A stretch of 64,000 nucleotides of DNA from an uncultured Acidimicrobiales bacterium (GTDB lineage Bacteria > Actinomycetota > Acidimicrobiia > Acidimicrobiales > SZUA-35): assembly GCA_937922045.1 (NCBI GenBank), contig CAKZXA010000044.1:22844-86843 (forward strand). Reading direction: 5' to 3'. Each line of letters starts with the position of its first letter. Within the stretch, counting starts at the first letter, position 1. The notes under the pieces are model-generated. The model made no database searches. It was not told the DNA's origin and saw only the letters and a program-made list of their open reading frames with translations. This document shows positions 57,201-64,000 of the stretch, piece by piece. Position numbers and translations under genes: made by a program.

Positions 57201-59585
57201 GTGAGTCGCTCGGGGAACCCAAACGCCGCTACCGTGCCACGCCTGCTGGTGCATCGAGCTGATCAGCTTCCCGCGCTGCACGACGCCCTCGGAAGCGCTG
57301 AGCGTGTTGCCATCGATACCGAGGTCCCCATCGATGGCCCTTCGGCCGGACAGATGAGGGTGATGTCGATCGGTCTTCGCCAACCGGGCGGCGCCGAACA
57401 GGCTTATGTGGTCGACGCCCGAGATCTCGATCCGACGCGCCTGGCCCCCCTGCTCGACGGCGTGGTCGCCGACGCCTGGAACGCCGACTTCGATGCGCGG
57501 GTGATCGATGCTGCGGTGTGGCGCAGTGTCGACACAACGACCGCCCTGACGTGGTGGGACTGCCAGCTGGCCGACGCCCTGATCCATCAAGGCCGCAGCG
57601 GGTTTAGCTGGTTTCACGGGCTGGCATGGGCCACATCGCACTACCTGGGCATCGAGGCCGAAGGCAAGGGCACGGTGCAGCTCTCGTACCATGCCACCGA
57701 CGATCTGAGCGATGAGCAGGTGGCCTACGCCGCCGCCGACGCCCTGCACACACTGTGGGTTGGGGATCGCATCCGTTCTGAGCTGGGCAAGGCTGGTCTG
57801 CACGAAGTGTGCGAGATCGAGCTGAACGCCCGTCCCTTCCTCGACCAGATGGAACGCAGCGGCCTGCCTTTCGATTGGCCCGGCTGGAAGACCGAACTCG
57901 ACCGGCTCGACGATGAACGCACCGAGGTGCGGAGTCGGGTTGCCATGTTGACCGGCGGCGGTCAGGGTTCGTTGTTCGACGCCAGCATCGAGCCCAGCTG
58001 GAACCCCGGTTCTGAGCCTCAATTGAAGGCGGCCTTGAATCGCTGGGACCCTGAGCCCGTGCTGGCCTGGACCGCCAGGCGCTTCGGTCAAGCCCGACCC
58101 CTCGGCGAATTCGACTCGGTCACGGCGAACGTCTTGCGCGAGATCGGCGGCGACCTGTGCGACGCCGTGCTGGCCTTCCGAAACCTGACGAAAACGTTGA
58201 CGACCTACGGCGACTCGATCCATGAGCACCTGCATCACGACGGTCGTCTCCGCCCCCAATACCTTCAAGTGGTCGGCACGAACACCGGCCGTTTGGCCAG
58301 CCGGAACCCGAACGCTCAAAACTTCACGCCGAAGATGAAGCCCTACTTCCAGCCCGAGGAAGGGAGGGTCTTTGTGTACGCCGATCTCAGCCAAGCCGAA
58401 CTGCGGTTCCTAGCCCAAGTTGCCAAGGACGAACCGCTTCGGGCCGCCTTCGCCCGAGGCGATGATGTGCACGTCAGCACCGCAGCTTCCATGTTCGGCT
58501 TCGACGCAGCGACGCTCCAGACCGATGATCCGGAACGGTTCAAGGAGTTGCGCCAGATCGCCAAGGCGCTCAATTTCGGTATCGCCTACGGCAGCGGGGC
58601 GGCAGCCCTGGGCCGATCGCTGAGCGCCAATGGCACGCCGACAACCACTGAGGAAGCGGCCACCTTGCTGGCTCAGTACCGCCGTACCTATCCAGGCACG
58701 GCAGCGTGGGCCCAGGATCGTATCGATGAGATCGACTCGATCAGCCGTACAACAACGTCGATCGATTGGCCGTTGACGCTTCGACTCGCTCGCAACTTTG
58801 GCCCGACCGACGGTGTGCGACGAGAATTTCGCCGGACGGTCGGCCGGTGGCCAAGCATCGAAGAGATCGCCGACAATCATCCCGATCGGCTCACCCATGA
58901 GCGCACCGCCCTACTCGATGAGATCAGCTGGGTGATGAACTACTCAGCCCCGGTCGCCTTGCTCGCCGATTCCACCCCCTTTACGTTTTCGAGCTACACC
59001 CTTTCGGGCCGACGTCAACAGTTCAACCTGCACCTCGAGCGACTGTTTCTCACCGCCGCCCTCGACGCCATCGGTTCTTCTTCACCGGCGCTCAGCCGGA
59101 TCCGGTTGGACTTTGAAGCCGAGCATGGCGTACGGCTCGACACAGCGTCGATGGGTGAGACCGAACTAGCTCGCCAGTTCGATGATCGGCCGCTGCGCCG
59201 CCGCTACATCGAGGCCATCGCCCAAGGTCTCGGCGACGAGGCGGCCTACAGCTTGCTAACCCGAGCTGCTTCCGGCCGCGTCTCAGCGATGGTCAACGCC
59301 TGGCGAAACGCCCCAATCCAGGGTGGGGTGGCCGACATCATGCTCGTCGCCTACGCCGATCTGCATCGGCGTCTCGGCCGTTTCGACACCGCGGTACCGG
59401 TACAGACCGTGCACGATTCGGTGGCTGTCGAGTGTTTCGCCGCCGACGCTGAAGAGGTGGCAGCCGAAGTGAGGAAGGCGTTGGAGCAAGCATCGCTACG
59501 GTTCTGCCCCGATGTTGTGCCCAAGGCCGATGTCGACATCCGCAGCACCTTGGCCGATGCCGATGTGATCTCCGTTCTTGGCTGA
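57201..59585 (+). CDS. family A DNA polymerase with 3'-5' exonuclease domain, no 5' nuclease
   Basis: 794 residues. The DEDD exonuclease domain (about 15-195) has AIDTEVP, NADFDARVID and YAAADALHTLW. Polymerase motif A is VYADLSQAELRFLA (Asp near 395). Motif B is RQIAKALNFGIAYG (near 451). Motif C is TVHDSVAVE (near 735), where Ser replaces the usual Glu after Asp. The distance from motif B to C is about 284 residues against roughly 130 in Klenow fragment; the extra sequence lies on both sides of TLSGRRQQF and includes many acidic helices. The protein resembles the actinobacterial 'bifunctional exonuclease/polymerase' group rather than PolA. A role in repair or in a special replication step is inferred. 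Confidence 0.8.
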   Translation: MSRSGNPNAATVPRLLVHRADQLPALHDALGSAERVAIDTEVPIDGPSAGQMRVMSIGLRQPGGAEQAYVVDARDLDPTRLAPLLDGVVADAWNADFDARVIDAAVWRSVDTTTALTWWDCQLADALIHQGRSGFSWFHGLAWATSHYLGIEAEGKGTVQLSYHATDDLSDEQVAYAAADALHTLWVGDRIRSELGKAGLHEVCEIELNARPFLDQMERSGLPFDWPGWKTELDRLDDERTEVRSRVAMLTGGGQGSLFDASIEPSWNPGSEPQLKAALNRWDPEPVLAWTARRFGQARPLGEFDSVTANVLREIGGDLCDAVLAFRNLTKTLTTYGDSIHEHLHHDGRLRPQYLQVVGTNTGRLASRNPNAQNFTPKMKPYFQPEEGRVFVYADLSQAELRFLAQVAKDEPLRAAFARGDDVHVSTAASMFGFDAATLQTDDPERFKELRQIAKALNFGIAYGSGAAALGRSLSANGTPTTTEEAATLLAQYRRTYPGTAAWAQDRIDEIDSISRTTTSIDWPLTLRLARNFGPTDGVRREFRRTVGRWPSIEEIADNHPDRLTHERTALLDEISWVMNYSAPVALLADSTPFTFSSYTLSGRRQQFNLHLERLFLTAALDAIGSSSPALSRIRLDFEAEHGVRLDTASMGETELARQFDDRPLRRRYIEAIAQGLGDEAAYSLLTRAASGRVSAMVNAWRNAPIQGGVADIMLVAYADLHRRLGRFDTAVPVQTVHDSVAVECFAADAEEVAAEVRKALEQASLRFCPDVVPKADVDIRSTLADADVISVLG

Positions 59586-59601
59586 CATCAGCTCTGTCCC
59601 G

Positions 59602-59607
59602 TAGCAT
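59602..59607 (+). promoter_or_regulatory. -10 element TAGCAT, leaderless start
   Basis: TAGCAT lies 6 nt before the ATG at 59614 of the cysteine-dioxygenase-like gene. Confidence 0.45.
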
Positions 59608-59613
59608 CGGTAG

Positions 59614-60207
59614 ATGAACGAACCTACGGCGACCGAGAAGGAACGAGCGGAGGCGGTGGCTTCGGCCATGGCCGATATTCGGGCGATTGAGGCCGATCAA
59701 GGTGTGACTCGCGCCGGCGTGGAAGCGATCCGTGATCGCCTCATCGAACTCTCGAAGCGCAAAGAACTGTTCGGCTTCGACGACTTTGCACCGCCGGAGA
59801 ACTCGGCTGCCCTCTATCGTCTTTCCGAAGACGAGGACGGTCGCTTCGCTCTCTACCTGAACGCGTCGAACACCAGCTCGACACCATCGCACAACCACAC
59901 GACGTGGGCGGTGGTGGTAGGGGTCGAGGGCCAGGAGCTGAACCGGTTCTATCGTCGCCTCGACGGCGATCAGGGAGTGGTCGAGACCGGTGAGCACATG
60001 GTCGAGTACGGCACCGGTGTCGCCATGCTGGCCGACGATCTGCACTCGATACATATCGATGCACCCTCGCTCAACTTTCACTGCTACGGTCTCGCCCTCG
60101 AACGGCTCGACGCTCGCGAGTACTACAGCGAATCGTCGGGCAGATGGAAGATCTTTCCGCCCAGCAGCGATATTCGCGAAGCCCGCCACGGGCTGCAGGC
60201 CTGCTGA
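59614..60207 (+). CDS. cysteine-dioxygenase-like cupin (thiol dioxygenase)
   Basis: 197 residues. A helical lead of about 55 residues precedes the cupin barrel. Iron ligands are His93 and His95 in TPSHNHTTWAVVVGVEGQELNRFY and His144 in DDLHSIHI, the three-His facial triad of thiol dioxygenases. NFHCYGLALERL lies on the last strands. The enzyme would oxidise cysteine, 3-mercaptopropionate or a related thiol to the sulfinate. A single base separates it from the rhodanese gene, so thiol oxidation and sulfur transfer are produced together. Confidence 0.8.
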   Translation: MNEPTATEKERAEAVASAMADIRAIEADQGVTRAGVEAIRDRLIELSKRKELFGFDDFAPPENSAALYRLSEDEDGRFALYLNASNTSSTPSHNHTTWAVVVGVEGQELNRFYRRLDGDQGVVETGEHMVEYGTGVAMLADDLHSIHIDAPSLNFHCYGLALERLDAREYYSESSGRWKIFPPSSDIREARHGLQAC

Positions 60208-60208
60208 G

Positions 60209-61813
60209 GTGTTCGCCGAGGTCGATGCCGCCACCCTGTCGGCGTGGCTGGTCGATGATGATGAACTGGCCTTGCTCGACGCCCGCGAGCAAGGTGCATA
60301 TTTTCATTCCCACCTGTTCCACGCGGCCTGTGTCCCCCTCTCCCAGCTCGAGCTGGTGTTGGACCAGCTCGTGCCGCGTCGGGATGTTCGCATCGTCTGG
60401 TGTGACGATGGCTCCGGCCTGGCCGAACGAGCCGCGGTGAAGGCGACCGAACAGGGCTGGACGAACAACCATGTGCTGATGGGCGGAACCGCTGCCTGGT
60501 CGAACGCCGGAGGCGAACTGTACGCGGGCATAAATGTGCCTTCAAAGGCCTTCGGCGAATACGTCGAACACGCCTTCGATACGCCGCGTATCCCCGCCGC
60601 CGAGCTCAACGCCCTGCTCGAAGCTGGCGAGAACCTTGTCGTCCTCGATTCACGGCCGATGCCCGAATATCACAACATGAGCATTCCCACCGGTATCGAT
60701 TGTCCGGGAGCGGAACTCGTTTACCGAGTCAAAGAAGTAGTCGACGATCCCGCCACCACCGTGGTCGTGAACTGTGCTGGTCGCACCCGCAGCATCATCG
60801 GTGCTCAGTCGCTCATCAACGCTGGTCTACCAAACAGGGTGGTGGCGCTGGAGAACGGAACCATGGGCTGGGAACTGGCTGGCCTAACCGTCGAACGCGG
60901 CCAGACCATGCACGCCCCCGACCCATCTTCAGCGGTGAACGCCTGGTCAACCGAGGCAGCGCGGATGGTGGGGGAACGATTCGGTGTGCGTTCCGTGTCG
61001 ATCGATGAGCTTGAGCAGTGGCGAGCCGACCCAACTCGTAGCACCTACCTGCTCGACGTCCGCACCCCCGAAGAGTTCGAAGCGGGTCATCTCGAAGGTT
61101 CTATCAGCGCTCCTGGCGGCCAGCTGGTGCAGGCTACCGACGAATATGTTGCCACGATGAGGGCCCGTCTCGTGCTTATCGATGACAACCGGGTGCGGGC
61201 CACGATGACAGCATCCTGGCTCCGTCAGCTCGGTTGGAACGACGCCGTCGTTCTCGATGTCGACGTCACCTCCGCCCATGCATTGCCAACATCTGCCGGT
61301 CGTACCCCCCGGCCTGCCGTGCCGACAGTGCCGACCACGACGGTTTCGGATCTGGCCAAACGGTTCGACCAGAACATCCCGCCGGTCGTGCTCGACCTCG
61401 GTTCCAGCGCTAAGTTTCGCCGACGAGGGCATATCCCCGGAGCCTGGTGGGGGGTTCGAAGCCGGCTGGCTGAAGCACGAGCAGCGCTTGGCGAGGTCGG
61501 CGACCTGGTGCTCACCAGCTCCGATGGCCAGGTGGCCAAGCTGGCCGTACCCGAAGCGCAGGCGCTGTGGCCCGAGGCGACGATCACCGCTCTCGCCGGT
61601 GGCAACAAGAGCTGGCGTCATGCCGATCATCTCATGAGCGTTGAGGATGCCGAAGAGCATCTCACCACGACTACCGATGACGTCTGGTACAAGCCCTACG
61701 ACCACGACGAGCAGGTTGTAGCCCAGCACATGCGCGACTACCTCACCTGGGAAATCGCCCTCGTCGACAAGATTCGACGGGACCCAACCGTTACCTTCCC
61801 AGTTTTTGAGTGA
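60209..61813 (+). CDS. four-domain rhodanese-like sulfurtransferase
   Basis: 534 residues from GTG 60209, one base after the preceding stop. Four rhodanese repeats: 1 (about 5-115) with RIVWCDDGSGLAE, Cys present; 2 (about 128-225) with VVVNCAGRTRSIIGAQ, the standard active loop; 3 (about 265-355) with LLDVRTPEEFEAGHLEGS but LIDDNRVRA at the loop, Cys lost; 4 (about 385-475) with LDLGSSAKFRRRGHIPGAWW and TSSDGQVAK, Cys lost. Domains 1 and 2 should be active, 3 and 4 structural. The protein ends in a short acidic helical tail. Likely handles persulfide or sulfite formed from thiol oxidation. Confidence 0.85.
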   Translation: MFAEVDAATLSAWLVDDDELALLDAREQGAYFHSHLFHAACVPLSQLELVLDQLVPRRDVRIVWCDDGSGLAERAAVKATEQGWTNNHVLMGGTAAWSNAGGELYAGINVPSKAFGEYVEHAFDTPRIPAAELNALLEAGENLVVLDSRPMPEYHNMSIPTGIDCPGAELVYRVKEVVDDPATTVVVNCAGRTRSIIGAQSLINAGLPNRVVALENGTMGWELAGLTVERGQTMHAPDPSSAVNAWSTEAARMVGERFGVRSVSIDELEQWRADPTRSTYLLDVRTPEEFEAGHLEGSISAPGGQLVQATDEYVATMRARLVLIDDNRVRATMTASWLRQLGWNDAVVLDVDVTSAHALPTSAGRTPRPAVPTVPTTTVSDLAKRFDQNIPPVVLDLGSSAKFRRRGHIPGAWWGVRSRLAEARAALGEVGDLVLTSSDGQVAKLAVPEAQALWPEATITALAGGNKSWRHADHLMSVEDAEEHLTTTTDDVWYKPYDHDEQVVAQHMRDYLTWEIALVDKIRRDPTVTFPVFE

Positions 61814-61866
61814 CCCGCTAACCTAGCTCCACCGGATTTGTTTGGGCATCTAGGGAACTTTTCCAC

Positions 61867-62157
61867 GTGGGGGCGCGTCGCAGTGAGACACGCCAAGCCA
61901 GCTCGTGCACAGCGGCTCTCTCCGGTATCGATCCTGATCACTTCCGGCTCATCGTCGACGGCCGACCGGGCCAACCCGTCGGCGGTGTGTTCGGCGACAA
62001 ACGTGCTCAGGCCGGAGGTGTCACCGACTTCGAGCTCATGTGGGAAATCCCACGAGACGCCCAAGAACTTGAGCTTGAAGTAACCGGATCGACCGGCGAC
62101 GTGGCCACCGCCATTCTTGCGGTAGGGGAGATGCCGCTGGTATACGGGGAGGAGTGA
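61867..62157 (+). CDS. small conserved-looking protein before the sulfatase
   Basis: 96 residues from GTG 61867. The last 70 residues look well folded: DPDHFRLIVDGRPGQPVGGVFGD, VTDFELMWEIPRDAQELELEV and VATAILAVGEMPLVYGEE, all strand-rich. The first 25 residues are less convincing and the frame is open to 61822 without a better start. Its TGA overlaps the sulfatase GTG by 4 bp, so it is probably co-translated and may assist that enzyme. No family recognised. Confidence 0.55.
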   Translation: MGARRSETRQASSCTAALSGIDPDHFRLIVDGRPGQPVGGVFGDKRAQAGGVTDFELMWEIPRDAQELELEVTGSTGDVATAILAVGEMPLVYGEE

Positions 62158-63503
62158 AACCTTCACCCAATATCCTGTTCGTCTTCTTCGACAACCTTGG
62201 CTACGGCGAACTTGGGGTCTACGGCGGGGGTGTGGTGCGAGGCGCACCCACCCCTCGCATCGATGCGCTGGCCGCCGAAGGCATGCGTCTGACCAACATG
62301 AACATGGAAGCCCAGTGCACGCCTTCGCGTTCAGCGGTGATGACGGGGCGGGCTCCGATCCGATCCGGCACCACGAGAATTCCCCTGCCCGGCCAGCCGT
62401 CGGGGTTGGTGGCTTGGGAGCGAACGATTGCCGAGCTGTTGAGCGAGGCCGGTTATGCCACCGCCCATTTCGGGAAATGGCATTTGGGCCACGACCCGGC
62501 CCGCCAACCAAACGCCAAAGGCTTCGATGAATGGTGGGGGCTGCTCGAAACCCACGACTCGTCGCTCTGGTCGACGGCGCCCGGCTACGACCCTTCGATC
62601 GTGCCGCCTGAACGGCTCTTCGAAGGTGAAGCCGGTTCACCAAGCCGGCCTGTCGGCGACTACGACGTTGAAGCCCGACGATTCTTCGACGCCGAATGTT
62701 TCTCCCGGGCCGAAGACTTCATGGCTCGTAGCGTCGCGGCCAGCCAGCCCTTCTTTTGCTACCTACCCATTGCCTTCCCTCACTTCCCGGCCCTTCCCCA
62801 CCCTGACTTCGCCGGGGTGACCGGCAACGGCGACTTTGCCGACGCCTTCGTCGAGGCCGATACCCGCATTGGCAGTCTTCTCGACCGACTCGACACGCTC
62901 GGCATCGCCGATGACACGGTCGTGATCATCACCTCCGACAATGGCGCCGAAGACGTGCTGCCCTGGCGGGGTTGGAGTGGTCCGTGGGGAGGCTCCTATT
63001 TCACGGCCATGGAAGGTTCACTTCGGGTGCCGTTTCTTGTGCGATGGCCGGGGCGGGTGGAGGCTGGCGCAGTGAGCAACGAAATCTGCCACGCCGTCGA
63101 CCTCTTCAGCACCATGGCCGCTCTGGGAGGGGTCCCTGTCCCCGACGATCGCCCGATCGACGGCATCGACCTCGTCCCCTTCCTCACCGGGGCTCGTGAA
63201 ACCTCCGGCCGGGAATCGATTCTCTGCTACGTCGCCGATCGGCTCCACGCCATCAAGTGGCGCAACTGGAAGCTGCATCGAATCTGGCAGCGTTACATGC
63301 TGGACCCGCCCGTCGAACTCAGTATTCCGCGAGCCTTCAACCTCTACGAGGACCCTCGGGAGCGCCACGACATCTTCCTCCCCGACAACACCTGGCTGCA
63401 GCGACCGACGATGGCGGCGGTTGCAGCCTTCAACGCCACCCTGGTCGACCACCCTCCGATCCCGCCGGGAACCCCCGACCCGTATCGACCAGCACCAAGC
63501 TAG
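62154..63503 (+). CDS. sulfatase (arylsulfatase family)
   Basis: 449 residues from GTG 62154. The sulfatase signature QCTPSRSAVMTGR holds Cys55, the residue converted to formylglycine. Metal ligands include FDNLGYGELG at the start and TSDNGAEDVLPW later. HFGKWHLGHDP and PHFPALPHPDF supply the conserved Lys and His residues. There is no signal peptide, so a cytoplasmic location is likely, which is uncommon for polysaccharide sulfatases and fits small sulfate esters. No maturation gene is in the window. Coupled to the small upstream gene and in line with the thiol dioxygenase and rhodanese. Confidence 0.9.
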   Translation: MKPSPNILFVFFDNLGYGELGVYGGGVVRGAPTPRIDALAAEGMRLTNMNMEAQCTPSRSAVMTGRAPIRSGTTRIPLPGQPSGLVAWERTIAELLSEAGYATAHFGKWHLGHDPARQPNAKGFDEWWGLLETHDSSLWSTAPGYDPSIVPPERLFEGEAGSPSRPVGDYDVEARRFFDAECFSRAEDFMARSVAASQPFFCYLPIAFPHFPALPHPDFAGVTGNGDFADAFVEADTRIGSLLDRLDTLGIADDTVVIITSDNGAEDVLPWRGWSGPWGGSYFTAMEGSLRVPFLVRWPGRVEAGAVSNEICHAVDLFSTMAALGGVPVPDDRPIDGIDLVPFLTGARETSGRESILCYVADRLHAIKWRNWKLHRIWQRYMLDPPVELSIPRAFNLYEDPRERHDIFLPDNTWLQRPTMAAVAAFNATLVDHPPIPPGTPDPYRPAPS

Positions 63504-63569
63504 TTGTATCAGACAGGCCGTTTCGACGTCAGGAGAGGTGACTAACGGAAACCCTGGAAGGAATGAATC

Positions 63570-63911
63570 ATGCCATTCGTATGGAACAAAGAAGTGAGTA
63601 ACTACAAGGTGGATATCTTCGAGTCGAGCACACTCGCTCACGATCGGTCGATCCGCCTCGACCTTGAAGACGGCGATAGTGTGTCCGTCTCTTTCCCGAC
63701 CTCAGCAGCAGGCGACTTTGTCACTATCGGCGCCAGCTTTCATCAGGTGCAGATGGACCGACACAAGTTCGATGAGGTTTACCACCTGCTGCAAACGGAA
63801 AACCCCGTGTACTTCACCGCCTACGAAGCGGGATCACCCGCGGTGCGCTTCGCTGGCTTCTCGACCTCGAAAGAGTCGGTAGGTGAAGGCCTCGTCGACA
63901 GCGACGCCTAA
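63570..63911 (+). CDS. hypothetical protein
   Basis: 113 residues from ATG 63570, with GGAAGGA 8 nt upstream. No signal peptide or membrane segment. Strand-rich sequence: NYKVDIFESSTLAHDRSIRLDLEDGDSVSVSFP, then FVTIGASFHQVQMD and FDEVYHLLQTENPVYFTAYE. It may be a small beta barrel. I do not recognise the family. 66 bp after the sulfatase gene; may be independent. Confidence 0.65.
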   Translation: MPFVWNKEVSNYKVDIFESSTLAHDRSIRLDLEDGDSVSVSFPTSAAGDFVTIGASFHQVQMDRHKFDEVYHLLQTENPVYFTAYEAGSPAVRFAGFSTSKESVGEGLVDSDA

Positions 63912-63947
63912 CGTTGCCTGACACCGCACCAACCTCGGCGCCACCGG

Positions 63948-64000
63948 CTAGAAGGGCTTGTCGCCAGCCACGGTTACTCGTTCCATAACCCGCCGTTCGG
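63948..64000 (-). CDS. C-terminal end of an unidentified minus-strand gene, partial
   Basis: On the minus strand a frame open from the window edge reads ERRVMERVTVAGDKPF and ends at a TAG (63948-63950). Too short to identify. It converges on the preceding hypothetical gene. Confidence 0.35.
   Translation of the reverse strand, partial: ERRVMERVTVAGDKPF

Noticed and set aside
1..64000. rRNA genes, transposases, complete prophage or CRISPR-Cas.
   Set aside because: None visible on either strand.

Overview
The window reads as chromosomal DNA of a high-GC Gram-positive bacterium of the Actinomycetota, probably Acidimicrobiia. This placement is inferred from gene content: DUF222/13E12-type HNH endonucleases, ECF sigma factors paired with Ser/Thr-rich membrane anti-sigma proteins, a PknB-like kinase, abundant lipoproteins and Tat or Sec signals, and a recurring TANNNT box 6-8 nt before start codons that suggests leaderless mRNAs. 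No rRNA, CRISPR array or intact transposase is seen. One tRNA (Arg, ACG) is present.

Layout. 1-5.4 kb: tail of an HNH endonuclease, a membrane protein, an ECF sigma/anti-sigma pair, a SnoaL-like protein and a secreted lipase. 5.5-11.7 kb: a tightly coupled envelope-glycan triad (large GT-C-like membrane protein, Ig-like membrane protein, clan GH-A glycosidase), facing an orphan response regulator. 12.6-26.2 kb: an accessory stretch rich in exported proteins (propeller, dockerin-like, FN3, Excalibur, thioredoxin lipoprotein, C13 protease lipoprotein). It also holds a frameshifted WXG100-like gene cassette, an M14 peptidase and a decayed secreted-protein gene. 25.0-28.0 kb: remnants of a mobile element (Mrr fragment, Rep fragment, Uma2, degenerate Nudix) beside tRNA-Arg. 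28-41 kb: sigma/Ser-Thr kinase pair, beta-helix protein, AhpD-like protein divergent from a CoA-transferase, MFS permease, an HNH gene behind a LexA-type promoter, AlaX editing protein, a second ECF/anti-sigma pair, a PhnZ-like HD protein with a methyltransferase, and a GNAT.

42.1-51.4 kb is the most striking part: eleven minus-strand genes, mostly overlapping or a few bases apart. In transcription order they are hybrid kinase, H-NOX, second kinase, GT4, flippase, GT2, STAS, PP2C phosphatase, RsbW-like ATPase, STAS, and a stand-alone receiver. It looks like a nitric-oxide-sensing phosphorelay joined to a partner-switching module and a glycan assembly/export unit. Just beyond lie an aldehyde dehydrogenase and a GH114 polygalactosaminidase gene in line with its own two-component system, a second link between signalling and exopolysaccharide.

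57-64 kb: a small zinc-ribbon protein, an unusual family A DNA polymerase with exonuclease domain, and a sulfur-related run (cysteine-dioxygenase-like cupin, four-domain rhodanese, small protein, sulfatase), then a small hypothetical and the tail of a minus-strand gene.
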